Positions 23,623 through 35,439 of a DNA stretch of 64,000 bases are shown piece by piece (the stretch's first letter is position 1; each line of letters begins with the position of its first letter). The stretch is taken from contig NC_030388.2 in the NCBI RefSeq assembly GCF_001625215.2, positions 24,478,558-24,542,557 of the forward strand, read 5' to 3'. The translations under genes were made by a program, and so were the position numbers. The notes under the pieces were generated by a model, which ran no database searches, was not told where the DNA came from, and was given only the letters and a program-made list of their open reading frames with translations. The DNA is from Daucus carota subsp. sativus. Taxonomy: Eukaryota; Streptophyta; Magnoliopsida; Apiales; Apiaceae.

Positions 23623-26600
23623 TTTATGCTAAATTAAGCATATGTTGAACACTTCACCATGAGGGTTTAACATTAGCAAAATTACATTGTTCCTCGTATT
23701 GCTACATATGACAGTATGAGACCATACTCTCCATACTACTATAGTTTGGTTTATTGACTAGGGAAAATTGGAATGTTTTATAAGCTGATATACTGAAAAA
23801 AATTGTGATGGGTGTGTATTGTTAATTTATTAGTTTGTATGAAGGTAGATTGTGTCGGCAGTGCTATCTCGAGATATCTAGCAATCCATGCCGGAAAAAA
23901 ATTAGTGCCCTATATTGATATCGTAAAAAGGTAATAAATGACATATCGATAATATTTATTCATTGGATCAGCCAAATAAGAAAGATATTTAACAACAAAT
24001 TATTTAATCAAAACATTTAACAACATGTTTGATGCTATTTTGAAGTAAAAATTAAAATCTGTGCCCCTAAGAAATTTTGTGCTTATATATTTTATTAAAT
24101 TTTTATTTACTCCTTTATATATATGTAAAAGAAATATGCCTTTAAAAGTTTAATTTTTAGGTACTCCCATTCGTTAGCATAAGCGGATTGGTCTCAGGCC
24201 AATGTGTCGGCGCTGTTGATGACACACATGTATCTGCTCACATAAGAATACCTAATAAACATGCTCTCGTGGTCATAGAGATACCCGAAAATTAATGTGC
24301 TGACTGACTGCATTTTTGATTCAAAATTCACATATACTTCGAGTGATCGGGGAAGGAACTGCATCAGATTCAAGAATAATTAAAATGCACTTATTAGAGA
24401 AGTTAAATTAGTAAAAAATAATTGACAGTGGGATAGACCCTAGCTTCCTAAAAATCTCTCTAACTCTTTTCATTTCTAGCTGTCGCCGGAGCTTCCATCA
24501 ATCTTCATGAAAAGTCCCAATCAATTAATTTCTTTTGATTTGTTGTTCTTCTTTCATTAAAACTCCTCACCAGATCTATTCTTAGATGTTAGATCTATTA
24601 GTTTTTCAAGATTTTGATTCGGTGATAAATCAATTGGGATGCATAAATGATAAGTTAGGCGACTGTAATTCAGTTTTAGCCATATCTGGAGTTCACATCG
24701 ATCGGTAAGATAAGGAACGTGTGAATTGACCCCACGATAATGGTATGCGTTCAAAATATTTTGTCATAGTACTTTTGAATTTGTCTGTCATATATGTCCT
24801 TTGAACAGATTTATATTTCGTAATTGAATTTTGTGATTCGTTTATAGCTAGATATATAAGGTTTTATACTACAAATTGTGTTATAGCGTTTTTGTATATT
24901 CAGTTTTTTATTGTGTTCCTTTCGAGGGAGAGTCATAGTTGATGGCTTTTTGATCGTATATTGTGATTTTATTTTGTCGTTAATTATCATTTGATGACTT
25001 TGTTTCGATGCTTGACATAAGCCTTTGTTCTTGATTATTTCTTCCCTCTTTTTTCTCTCTCTCTCTCTCTCTCTTTATTTCTTTCATTCGTTATTTTTTC
25101 TCTCCCTCTTTCTTTTCTTCCTTCCCGCAGATCTTGTGTCCTTCATCCGGGTTTTCTTTACGGTCATTAAAATTTTATTGACTAAATTTTGTGGGGCCAT
25201 CTTTGCATGATTGTGGTTAGTCGGTAGATTTCTTTAAATGAAAGTTCTCCTTTTCTTCTTAGTTCTGTGGTTTTGCTTCTTTTTTTTCGAGTGTTTTTTT
25301 TAGACATCAATTTTTTTTATCTGAATTTTTGTGTGACATTTCAGCAATGCCCTCTGGTTAGATGAAAGATTTTCATGTATGAAAGAAGCTCTTTCGATCC
25401 TCTCGGTATTGTATTTTGGTACAATTCACTAACGTGAAAGTCTTATGACAAAAAAGAAAAGTTAAATTAGTTATCCCTGCCGGTAATTATTGAACAAATA
25501 ATCAACCATTCTTTTTTCAATTCTTGTATTCAATATATTATACTGTATTTAATGTAGTCCTATATCTTATTTATGGGTAAATATTGTTTAGTTGATGCGG
25601 GTCTCCTCATAGAAGTGGACTAGTCCCACTTTTAGTGTTCATTACCATCTAAAAGAGTACACAAATCGTGGACCTGTAAATTGTAAAGAGGTATTTAATT
25701 ATCGCCATGCATCATTGAGGAATGCTATTGGAAGGGCAATTTTTTTCCTATTATTAGAAGTATAATTAAGCCATTCTATTCGTGTCAAGCACATTCAGAC
25801 ATATTTATCACTTGTTATATATTGCAGAACTTCTTTGTACAATTTCTTACGAGAAAAAGATCATGATATGACACATGAAGAAGAAGTGATACAAGAGTTG
25901 GAAAAAGAAACTCTCGAAGTAGTGTTTTATGCACTAAGAAACAAGTTTGAAGGTTGGGGCCATTGCAGGTAAAATCGAAATACAATAGCGAATACTATGT
26001 GGAGCGAATACTTATTGCACAAGGATAATGATGTTAAAATGTTAGATTAGTTAATAGTTGTGGCGAACTCATTCGTAGTTAGATTGTTTTTAACTATACT
26101 TTGAGTGAGTTGTTTTGTTATTATTTTTGATTTAATTTAATCAGTGAATGTACTTTAATATTTTTACTTTATATATGTATTGCAACTGATTTTTGTATTA
26201 AAATTTTGTTCTCTTTACTTTGTATATGTAGTTCATAACATTTTGATATAATTCATTTTCAGTTTGATTTTAATATTTCCCAACCTGATATAAAATCAAG
26301 GAAAAATCATTAAGATGGTGATAAACAATCTAGATTCAGCTAGACAGCTACTTATTAGATTGGAGATAATTTTATCAGCTGAAAATATCTAACAATGGCC
26401 CTGTTTGGGACGGAGGGAGTATCTAGATTTTCTTGAAATTTAGAAACTAAGTTATATGTGGCAACTGATGAAGAAATATGGGAACTATTAATAGTTGGGT
26501 TTAATAGTTGGGGGTCTAATTAAGATGTTTACTTAACTGATGACATGACCTAATTAAAAGTATTAACTTTATTATACTTCTGCATTATATTATAGGCAAA

Positions 26601-26927
26601 ACCTGATGCATGCAAGTGGAAAACGAAACAAATTTTTAACTACACTGAACTACACGAGTTAGTCGCAAAAGTAGAGCAGCAAGTTCAACAAGTGAAACAA
26701 ACAATAATAAAAGAATAAGAGAAGGTCTAATATATGTTTCGGGGATTGGGAATCAATAGAAGAAATCAATAGCTTGTTATTTGACAACACTCTGAATTTG
26801 GAAAACATAGACAATTACAATGACGATGACATTCAGTTTGTTCTCTATTCGTAAGAAAATTTTAATTTTGCACTTGAATCAATGGCAAAAAAGAAGTGCG
26901 TGGATGCAGAGGAATTACTCCCTCTGT
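23623..26927. other. Gene-poor AT-rich interval
   Basis: No complete gene seen. A (TC)n-rich tract occurs near 25059-25075. 25828-25968 is an exon-like piece listed separately. 26405-26420 has a solo Stowaway terminus (GGGACGGAGGGAGTA) without a partner. Other stretches are AT-rich without recognisable coding. Confidence 0.5.
25828..25968 (+). other. Exon-like open segment of unknown gene
   Basis: 141 bp between ATATTGCAG (acceptor-like) and CATTGCAG|GTAAAA (donor-like), open in one frame for 47 codons: LYNFLREKDHDMTHEEEVIQ, then ELEKETLEVVFYALRNKFEG. The composition looks like soluble helical protein rather than chance AT-rich translation. 26596-26717 is another open stretch (YTELHELVAKVEQQVQQVKQ) that could belong to the same gene. 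I do not recognise either and see no start codon exon, so this may be a relic. Confidence 0.3.
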
Positions 26928-27174
26928 CCCACAATACAAATATCTTTTGGAAGGAAATTTTTTTCTCATAATATTTGTCCACTTTTGGTTTTCAATGCAA
27001 ATGTATTGATATTATTCCAAAATTAACCTTCTTGAAAGTTGTATAAGAGGGTTGAATAAGAGTTTACATCCATACATTTATTAGGGGTAAAAGTGAGAAA
27101 ATATTATCCAACTAATGTTTCCTTACTATGTGTAATTTTTTTCAAAAGATACTTGTATTGTAGGATGGATGGAG
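26928..27174. mobile_element. Stowaway-like MITE
   Basis: Ends CTCCCTCTGTCCCACAATAC and TATTGTAGGATGGATGGAG are inverted, flanked by TA. Subterminal pairs ATACAAATATCTTTTGGAA / TTCAAAAGATACTTGTATTG extend the fold. No coding content. Confidence 0.85.
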
Positions 27175-27230
27175 TAAAAAATAGGAAGAAAACAATTGAA
27201 ATTTAAGATGATATAATTTAGCAGACTATG

Positions 27231-27655
27231 ATAACATCTCAAGCCCACAACTAGATGCATACCGGACCAACAACCCACTAAAGGTCGGCCCAAAAGTGCT
27301 AACGAATTGGTATACATTAGTTATTTGCTTGTGTTTATAAAGGCCCAAACACATGTCAGATGTTACAAATATCCCCTCTTATATGCTCGACGTCCTCGTC
27401 GAGCACACAATCAACTTAAGCAATCCAAGCAGTGCCTTGGCACTTCCGGCCGAGTCATGCGTGGTGGGCCCATAACCCACATGTCCAAGGATCGAAACCT
27501 CACTCTGATACCATTTATAACATCTCAAGGCCACAACTAGATGCATACCGGACCCAACAACCCACCACAGATCGGCCCAAAAATGCTACCAAATTGGTAT
27601 ACATTAGTTATTTGCTTGTGTTTATAAAGGTCCAAAACCGATACGGATGTTACAA
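27231..27655 (-). mobile_element. TRIM-type miniature LTR retrotransposon
   Basis: Two direct repeats of about 137-140 bp (27231-27367 and 27516-27655) share GGTATACATTAGTTATTTGC and TGTGTTTATAAAGG and end in GATGTTACA. Between them is a ~150-bp interior. On the minus strand the interior begins right after the first repeat with TGGTATCAGAG (plus strand CTCTGATACCA, 27503-27513), the primer-binding site for initiator Met-tRNA. It ends with the purine tract AAGAGGGGATATT (plus strand AATATCCCCTCTT, 27368-27380) just before the second repeat. This is the full signature of a terminal-repeat retrotransposon in miniature; it encodes nothing. A small palindrome (GCTCGACGTCCTCGTCGAGC, about 27385-27404) sits inside. 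No clear 5-bp target duplication. Confidence 0.85.
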
Positions 27656-27960
27656 CATGACTTCCTTGCAATATGTCGCAAATAGTATCAGGACATACCA
27701 TATTGAAGAAGTGTAATGTTATGTTAGAAAGGTCTCGACAACGTGTATAATCACTTGGAAACTATTAATTCGAATGCAACTTAAATTTGTGAAACTTACT
27801 TGTTTCTTGTGTGAAACATCCTAAAAGTGCAATGATAATATTTAGTTGTCCCCTTCAAATGCAAAAACATATCTTGAAAAATACAAGATTTAGTTTATAC
27901 TCTTTGTTTTATCATTTAATTATAATTCATAATAGGAACTTGGGATTATGATATCATTCG

Positions 27961-29005
27961 GGGGTCGTTTGGTTCGTGGAGCGGTATCCGGTTGGAATTA
28001 AAAATCGAGTTGAGGTGGTATGGGGTTAAGTTATCATTTTTGATATCATGTGTTTGGTTGAGTATTGGAATGAATTTATTTAATTTAAAATATTATCATG
28101 TTATTGATTAAATTAAATTATTTTATTAAATGAAAAATTATAGATTATTTTTATTATTATTATTAACATTTATTTGTACATATGGATATTTTTCTTTGAT
28201 ATTATTAATATTTTTTCAAAAAATAAAAAAAGAACATTAATAATAATACTCATACCATCATCTCATACCCATTTCTCCACTTGGGTTTCAATGAGTCATA
28301 ACCTGGGGTTTCAGGTATGGGTATGAAGATAAAAAAAAATCCAACCAAACACTAGGTATGGGTTTAGCTCATTTCATACCCATATCTAGGGTTAAAAATG
28401 GGATGGGGAAAATGAGGAACCCGCCCCAACCCGTCCCGAATGGGGCAAATCCGCCCCGCTTATATGGGGAATGGGGTAGTGACGGGGAATGATTTTCTTC
28501 CCCGCCAAAATATGGGGCAAGTATGGTATTTGTTGAATCCCCGCGGGGATTCCCCGCCCCGCCCCACATATATTTAATATAACTAAATAATTATATTTAA
28601 TATAATATATTTTTTATATTTAATATTATTATTTTATAATACACAAAACTATAATTTTACAATGTATAACATGTCTCTTTGATTTATATTATATTTAGTT
28701 TTTTGCTTTTAATATACATGTCTCGTATATTTTTATTAAATTCTGAAGAAAAAATTATTAAAATTTAAAGTAATTATTTAAAGTGTAATATTATAGTAGT
28801 GGGGTGGGGCGGGGCGAAATTATATTAAATCCCCGATGAGGCGGGGATGAGAATTAAAAATAAATCCCCACGGGGAATGGGGCGGGGACGGGGCAGGAAA
28901 AATATATATGGGGCGGGGTTGGGAAATGAAGTCCCCGCCCCGAACCCGCCCCATTTTTAACCCTACCCATATCTGATTTCTCATACCACCCAACCAAACG
29001 ACCCC
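27961..29005. mobile_element. MITE with GGGGTCGTTTGGTT ends, interrupted by a second MITE
   Basis: Left end GGGGTCGTTTGGTTCGTGG and right end CCACCCAACCAAACGACCCC are inverted. Interior pairs include ACCAACCAAACACTAGG and TGTTTGGTTGAG. Another element (28387-28965) is inserted near its right side. I could not find a convincing target duplication, so the superfamily (PIF/Harbinger or hAT) is open. Confidence 0.65.
28387..28965. mobile_element. hAT-type MITE with 8-bp target duplication, GC-rich interior
   Basis: Perfect 16-bp terminal inverted repeats TAGGGTTAAAAATGGG / CCCATTTTTAACCCTA, flanked by the perfect 8-bp duplication CCCATATC (28379-28386 and 28966-28973). The subterminal parts are strongly G/C-skewed (GGGGCGGGG against CCCCGCCCC) and pair over about 150 bp, around an AT-rich centre. 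hAT elements make 8-bp duplications and often begin TAGGG or CAGGG. No transposase. Confidence 0.9.
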
Positions 29006-29100
29006 TTAATATTGATTTATTATTTTAGTTTTTAGTTTTAAATTTATGATACTCTAATTATATATGTGTAATGGATTTAAATTCTCAAAAGTTAGACTTT

Positions 29101-29705
29101 TGTCACGGGTTTAGAGTTTTGACCTTTCTAAACTCACCGTGCCGGCGTCTAGCACTTGTCGCCCAACCTTGCGCACTACTAGATCAGCTTACTAATAAAG
29201 CCCTTCTCTATTAGTAAAACCCAATTACCCTTGATCCACACTACTAGCCCCTTGCTAGTTACAAAGCTTAGCACTCAACCCTCACAAGCTCTCTAGCTCT
29301 CACTATGAATGCTATTACTTTGCTTTCCCAACTTGTTGTTCCTCCAAATGAGGGGTCTCACCCTTTTATAGACTCCTCCACCACTTGGAGAGAATTCTAG
29401 AACATGTACATCTCACATGCTTCTAGATTATTCCACTAACTACACCACTCTATTCTAGAACCTACCTTTCTAGAATATACAAGTACTACATAGGAAAACT
29501 CTAGAAACTCCCAAGCCTCTTGAAGGTTCCAGAAGACTCCACCAAGCTCCACATGGTTCTCCTACCTTCTAGACTCTTCCAAAACTATGAGCTCCTTCTA
29601 GAGAATTCCGCCAAGTTCTTCACCATTCTAGATTATTCCGCACTCTTCCGATCTTCTCTAGAATGTTCCTCACTCAAAGAGGTTGAATTTTGTCGGGGCG
29701 TGACA
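29101..29705 (-). mobile_element. Solo LTR of an LTR retrotransposon
   Basis: Runs from TGTCACGGGTTTAGAG to GGGGCGTGACA: TG...CA ends with an inverted 7-bp TGTCACG/CGTGACA. On the minus strand a TATA box (CTATAAAAGGG, plus-strand complement near 29370-29380) lies inside, as in the U3 of an LTR. No second copy, primer-binding site or coding region is nearby, and flanks (ACTTT, CATTG) do not match, so this is a solo or recombined LTR. The family (gypsy or copia) cannot be told. Confidence 0.7.
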
Positions 29706-30712
29706 CATTGCTATCTATTATCTTGTCAAATACCTTTAATTGTGTTGTGCGATTATTAGCTGAGACACTAATCGTTATTAAATATAATATTGTCGTTGAG
29801 TTGTAACTTTAACGAATGAATTACTAAAATTTTAATTTAAGATTGAAATAAACTAAATTACTTTTGCTCTTTAACTATATTAAAAATTAATGTTAAATTT
29901 GCTTTAATTTTTTTACTTGCTTTTGCAAGTAGTGTATGTATTTCTCGCGAATAACAGTTTTTCTGAAAAGACTTAGTCAATTTATTTGCGGTCACTAAAA
30001 GAAGAAAGAATTTTAATAAGAGGATACATCGATAAACTCAAAATTATCATATCTCAATATTCTATACATAATTTACGAGTTTTTGTTATGATAACATATA
30101 AGTTATCACAAACTAAGCTGGAAAAGCAGGAAGTAGATATATTACCATGTACCATATTCCGGCGAACACGTTTTTATGTAATTTTGTTCTTGTCACCGAA
30201 CACATTTTCTTGTAATTTTGTTCTTGTGTATTTTTCAAAGTAATCAACATCCTAGTAAATTTATAATCGAATAAAAATCTTTAATACTTATAAAAAGATC
30301 GAGAAAACCCATGACCATATATCGACATGTCAAATCTTTCAAATATATATATAAAAGATAACATTTCAACCGCTTTTGTTTTAATATTCCGTCATATCAT
30401 ATTGTATCTTAACTCTTTTCTTGATTTGATTCGAAAGAATATAAGATTGGATGTTATTTTTATAAAATCCGTTCTTTAACTTTTTTTAATCAAATAAATC
30501 AATTCCATATCGAATAAGAATATCTTAATTCAAAACGATTAACGAAATTCATTATCGACGTGTTAAAAGATTGAGATTTGTATATATAATACCCATCCAA
30601 CCACCTTTGTTGTCAATATCTTGCTTCTTCTTATCACCTCTCTCTCTAAACAAATCTATATCCATTTCATAAACTATTACTTTGCATAAAAGCATTCTCA
30701 TTTTTGGTAAAA
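29706..30712. other. AT-rich promoter region of the response-regulator-like gene
   Basis: No coding region seen. The last ~120 bp (from 30590) is pyrimidine-rich (CACCTCTCTCTCT) and fits a 5' UTR; I cannot place a TATA box with confidence (TATATATAATA at 30580-30590 is a candidate). Confidence 0.4.
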
Positions 30713-33700
30713 ATGGTAAGGATGGAAGTCAATGTTAAGAATGTCCAAACAGAAGAATTCGGTGCCTTACCTTGTCTAGCTCGGGCTGTTCGGATTTTGT
30801 TGGTAGATCATGACATAACCTCACACATTTCCCTTACATCTATGTTTGTGCAACAAAATTATAAAGGTAATTATTTATTTTTTATACATTTCAGAACATG
30901 TTTTTCTCAATACTTCTCCTTTCGAATACATTTAAGATTTTGATTTTCTAAATTTTGTAAGTTTATGGATTCTTTCTTGTTTGGTGCTTTGCTCAGTGTG
31001 TACTACTTGAAATCTCAATATTTATCAGGGTGACTCATGTTAATGACTATGATTTATTTTCGAGATGCCTTATTCCTGAAAAGAAATCTATAGATACATG
31101 CTTTTTTGCCAATATATTTCTATCTTTGTAAATAACGAATATGAACCATTTTCAAATATTTAATTTTAAATCTTATATCATATCTCTTATTTAATCAACT
31201 AATGAACTTTTCAAATACTATGTGTGCAAGACTTTTGTGATTAATCTCTTACAATATTATTCGATGACATGTTTCTTGATCTGGTTGGTTTCAGTGACCA
31301 CTGTTGAATCCGCAACTCAGGCACTGTCATTCCTTGAAGAGAAGGAGGAGAATTATGATATGGTAATTGCTGAAATTCCCATGCCAGAAATGAGCATCTC
31401 TGAGTTTGCAGAGAAAATTCATGGTCACAGTAGTAAAATTCCAATAATATGTAAGCCAGATTATATTTGATCTCCTTTTTATTTACATCATATGTAGTCA
31501 AAATTGATCAGCTTGTATGTATGCAGTGATTGCTAAAGATTTACCAAGAGAGTTAATGTTGGAGGCTTTTGACAATGGGGTGTGCTATGTCCTCCCAAAG
31601 CCACCTAGTCAAAGTGACATTGCAGGATTGTGGCAGCATGTCCGTCGAGTGACAGGAGAAATGCCTGCTTCGATAGACTTCTCTAACTTTCGATTAGAGG
31701 ATTGGGACAATCCTACCAGTGATAGTGGTAGGGGTGGTTCTGCAAGAAATCAAGAAGAGATGAACTTAAAGATGAAAGGGGTCGTTACTGAAGAAGGCCA
31801 TGCAAAAAGGAAACAGATCCATATTGCAGGCACTTCTGGTTCTTCAACTGACTTTGAGGTGGAGGATGGTCACTACTCTAAGAAGACAAACATCTCTTAT
31901 TATTTGCATTTTCATGAGAAGTTTTTGAATGCAATAAGCACTCTCGGTGAACATGGTAATTAGCACTAATGTTGCTATAAATTATTTTATGATATATATG
32001 TATGCTGTTGTGTAATGGTAATAATGTGAACTTGTCTTTCTTTTGGAGCAGATGCTCAGCCAGAGAATATCTTAGCATTGATGAATGAGCCTGGCTTGAC
32101 ATATGACCAGGTTGCTAGTTATTTGCAGGTATATATTTATCTCAAACTAACTGATCAGTTCTGAAAAATATATGATATATATATTAAAACAATCTGCACC
32201 ATATTATTCACTATGTACATATAACTGACTCTCATTCCAAATATAGCATTGATATCATTTATGTTACTCCGATTATTCTGTTTAGGGAGTCGTATCCGTA
32301 TCCAACACTTGAACATGCAAACATGATATTATGTGCGGGATTCTTTGATTGAAATGTGGACACTCTGACAACCTAAAAGACTACATTTTAAGTTAAATTT
32401 ACAATGTAAACGGGAAAAAGCAAAAAAAATATAACGAAACATATAAAAAAAGAAGACCCTTAATTTAAAAAATATCTAATAACTTGATAGAGTTACCTTT
32501 TGTTAAAATATCTACTTACATGTTTATTATTTTATGTCCCCGCATCCGTATCCCAAAAATAGAATACTGTCCCCGTTTCCCCAATTCGAAGTTTTCAAGT
32601 TCGACACTTCGTATCCGAGTTAGACTAACCTAGGTTATCCTTATTCTAATGTTGCTTAAACATTGATGTGTATCTAGTTTAGGTACCAGTTTCAGCTTAT
32701 ATATCTTGTAATTAAGGTGGACCATTGAAGTGCCTTCTCAGTATCACTTACCCTTTAAGTGTTCTTAAGTGTACCAGTGGAGTTTGTTCTGATCATCACT
32801 TACCTTCTTAGCTGCTTAATATTAATGTTGGTACAGAGCAGGTACACATATCTTATAGTCCTTTGTTACCAGGATGACAAGTTCATAACAGGAAGATTAC
32901 TAAATCCTGTCCATATATGATTTCTTAATAGTTGTACAAGTACCATAATTTACAAATTGTTAAGCTTTTGCATGTAATCCTTATTGTAGTTAACTAATAT
33001 TGATTACATTTGTTACTATTTTCAGTACAACTTAATTACATCATCTAGTTTACTAGAAAGTTTCCTTCTTCACTGCAGACATATGAAGAACAGAAGAGAC
33101 TCTTGTCGAACGTGATGAAAACTGCTAGTCCAGTTATGCCAGCACCGGTAACCAATTCCAACCAAGGAAATGCCTTCAACTACCCGGGCAACCAATATGG
33201 TGTCCCAGTACCATACGCTGGAATGCAACAACCACAAGGTGCAAGTGGTTATTTTAGCAATAGATGGGAGGCTCAAGAACGAGGAGGTTCAAGCCTTCAT
33301 TACCCTGGCAACAATACTGCGAACGCAGTTATCAACCCATATGTCGTCCAAGTACCACAGGGTAATGGTGGAATTCAAGAACCACAAGGTGCAAGTGGTT
33401 ACTTGAGCAATAGCGGGGTGCCTCTAAATCAAGAACAAGGAGGTTCAAGCCTCGGTTACCCTCGCTACAATAGTGGTGGTTCAAGTATTGGTTACGTGAA
33501 CAATGGTTGGCAGGTTCCCAACCAAGGACCAGCAGGTTCCAGTATGCACTTGAGGAATCGTTGGGAGGCCATGAATCAAGAGCCAACAGGTGTATCTGGA
33601 ACTGCACCATATAGCTTTGGAAATGCACCAGCAGCTGCAAGCACACACTTGAGCAATAATTTCGAGGCTTCGAATCAAGGACCAGCTGGTGCATCTGGAA

Positions 33701-33864
33701 CTGCACTATATGGTTCTGGAAATGCTGGCAATACGGGTGCCATGAACAACAAAAATCACGGAGAAGGCACTAGTGGTTCCGGTCAGCTGTTTGATGGACT
33801 ACCTAGCGATGAAGAAATTAGCCGAATCTTGCAGGACTTTGAAGACTCTGGAGGTGACTTGTAG
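30713..33864 (+). CDS. Type-B response-regulator-like protein with degenerate receiver
   Basis: Five exons in phase: 30713-30866, 31295-31450, 31527-31955, 32052-32128, 33079-33864; 533 aa. The first ATG is at 30713. Receiver, residues ~26-140: VRILLVDHD keeps the acidic pair, the Lys of VLPKPP (about residue 128) is kept, but the phospho-acceptor Asp is Glu (MVIAEIPMPEM, about residue 78). Residues ~222-280 resemble the GARP/B-motif (FHEKFLNAISTLG, ENILALMNEPGLTYDQVASYLQ) but lack the usual RVVWS start. Residues ~290-520 are Gly/Asn/Gln-rich degenerate repeats (QEPQGASGYLSN, NQGPAGSSMHLRNRWEA). The end is acidic (SDEEISRILQDFEDSGG). The family mediates cytokinin-responsive transcription through phosphorelay; with Glu in place of Asp this one may be phosphorylation-independent or non-functional (inference). 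Two broken relatives lie downstream. Confidence 0.85.
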
Positions 33865-34125
33865 GATTTTATAAAGTGAGGTTTCAACAAGTGTCGCAAC
33901 TCTTCAGCAGTCATGTGGCTAATTGTCAATCGCTTGGGGGTGGAAACATATCATAACTTGAAGACTTGTCCAAATTAGTCACGTATCACCACATTGATGG
34001 ATTTAGCATTATTAGCTTTTTGAAATTTGGATGGATTTAGCATTATTATCTTGATATTACTGAAACTGCAAACACTGTTCTTAGCCAAGAATCAAGTGCT
34101 TCTTTTTGTTGAGGGTGTTTATAAG
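33865..34125. other. 3' flank of the response-regulator-like gene, duplicated at 38228-38465
   Basis: GTCGCAACTCTTCAGCAGTC through GCTTCTTTTTGTTGAGGG is repeated almost unchanged at 38240-38462, so the duplication that made the 37-kb copy included the 3' flank. An extra ~190 bp (38041-38239) is present only in the second copy. Confidence 0.85.
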
Positions 34126-34133
34126 ATTAATAA

Positions 34134-34854
34134 GAGTTATACAACTAATTCATCACTGACCTTGCTAAAACCATAAAACTGGCAATGATGTTGAAGAAAC
34201 TTTCAACACATCAAGTAATTAACAATTTTCAAACACATCACTCTCAGTTAATTACTTAACAGAAATTCAAAAACAATTTTTAAGAATATGAAAAAAAATC
34301 TTAAAAAATCGTATTTTTTTAAAAAAATAAAAATCTTAAAAATTCAGAAAAATCTGAAATTAAAAAAAACTTTAACAAATTAAAAAAAACAGGAATTTTT
34401 TTTCAAAGTTCAAAAAAAATTGGAAAAAAATCAAAAATTTAAAGAATTTGAAAAAATTTGGAAAAAAAATTAGGTGGCAAGTTTTTCTTTTCTCGATTTT
34501 GAAAATTTTGAAAAGAACAAAAAAAGGCTTGCCACGTTTTGTTTTCCATTTTTTGAATTTTTGATTTTATGCACATTTTTCAAAAAATAAATAAAAAATG
34601 ATCAGATTTTGTTACTTTTTTTCAGATTAAATAAATTTTAATATTTTTTCAGATTTTTTTTCAAATTTTATGAATTTATTTGTATTTTTTTTATTTCTTT
34701 TCGAACTTTCCGTTAATTACTTAACGAAACTGGCGAAGAGTGAAGCTTGTGAATTTTTTTAATTACTTGATGATGCGTTTGAAAGTTTTTTCAACAACAT
34801 GACCCGGTTGCAAACTTTCAGCGAAATTAGTGATGAATTAGCTATTTCACCCAA
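34134..34854. mobile_element. Foldback element with 8-bp target duplication
   Basis: 721 bp with long terminal inverted repeats (left AACTAATTCATCACTGACCT; right AATTAGTGATGAATTAGCT), pairing in blocks over about 120 bp per side, around a poly-A/T-rich core. Flanked by ATTAATAA at 34126-34133 and 34855-34862. The paralogous flank at about 38470-38490 has one ATTAATAA and no insert, confirming the borders. Long inverted repeats with 8-9-bp duplications suggest a Mutator-like foldback. No coding region. Confidence 0.88.
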
Positions 34855-34887
34855 ATTAATAATCAGCGTGAAGGTTGAATAAGAAAA

Positions 34888-35439
34888 GAGATTAAATATT
34901 AAATTGGTCACTGAAGTGAAAGTCATGTATTACTTCGTTCACTAGTCTTAACGGGATATCATTTCAATCTTTAAAGTCACAATAAATATCAACGAAGTAC
35001 CTCCAAATTTGAGTTCAAAATATAAAAATATTATTTATAGAGTTTGACACATTATTTTTGAATTCTACTGTGACCAAGTAAAAGATTATGATTCTAGTAT
35101 TTATGGTAATATATTAAGATTTTATTAATTTTATTTAATATTTAGTTTTACTTAAAACAAATAAAATAATTATTTGATAAAAAATAAATAGTAGATAGTA
35201 AATAAATTTGATAAAATCTAAATATATTATCATAAATCATAACATGTTAGTTGATTTTGGTAACATTCAAGAATAATGTGTAAAACTCTATAAATAATAT
35301 TTTTACTTCTTAAACTCATATTTTGAGGCATTTGTTTGATATTTATTATGATTTTACTAATCCAAATGATATCCCGTCAAGATTAAATAACAAAATGATA
35401 TATGAAGTCCAATTCAGTGACCATTTTGATATTTAATCC
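34888..35439. mobile_element. Second foldback (Mutator-like) element
   Basis: Left arm GATTAAATATTAAATTGGTC with AACGGGATATCATTT further in; right arm (complement) GGATTAAATATCAAAATGGT with GACGGGATATCATTT. The arms pair over more than 200 bp (ATATTATTTATAGAGTTTGACACATTATT and relatives). Flanks ATAAGAAAA (34879-34887) and ATAAAAAAA (35440-35448) are a 9-bp near-duplication. No coding region. Confidence 0.8.

Noticed and set aside
28387-28965. GC-rich stretch as a CpG island or gene promoter
   Set aside because: The bias lies in inverted arms of an element with perfect ends and target duplication.
33332-33706. 124-codon minus-strand frame opposite the response-regulator tail
   Set aside because: Shadow of the repeat-rich last exon; the plus-strand frame has splice support and homology to two copies.
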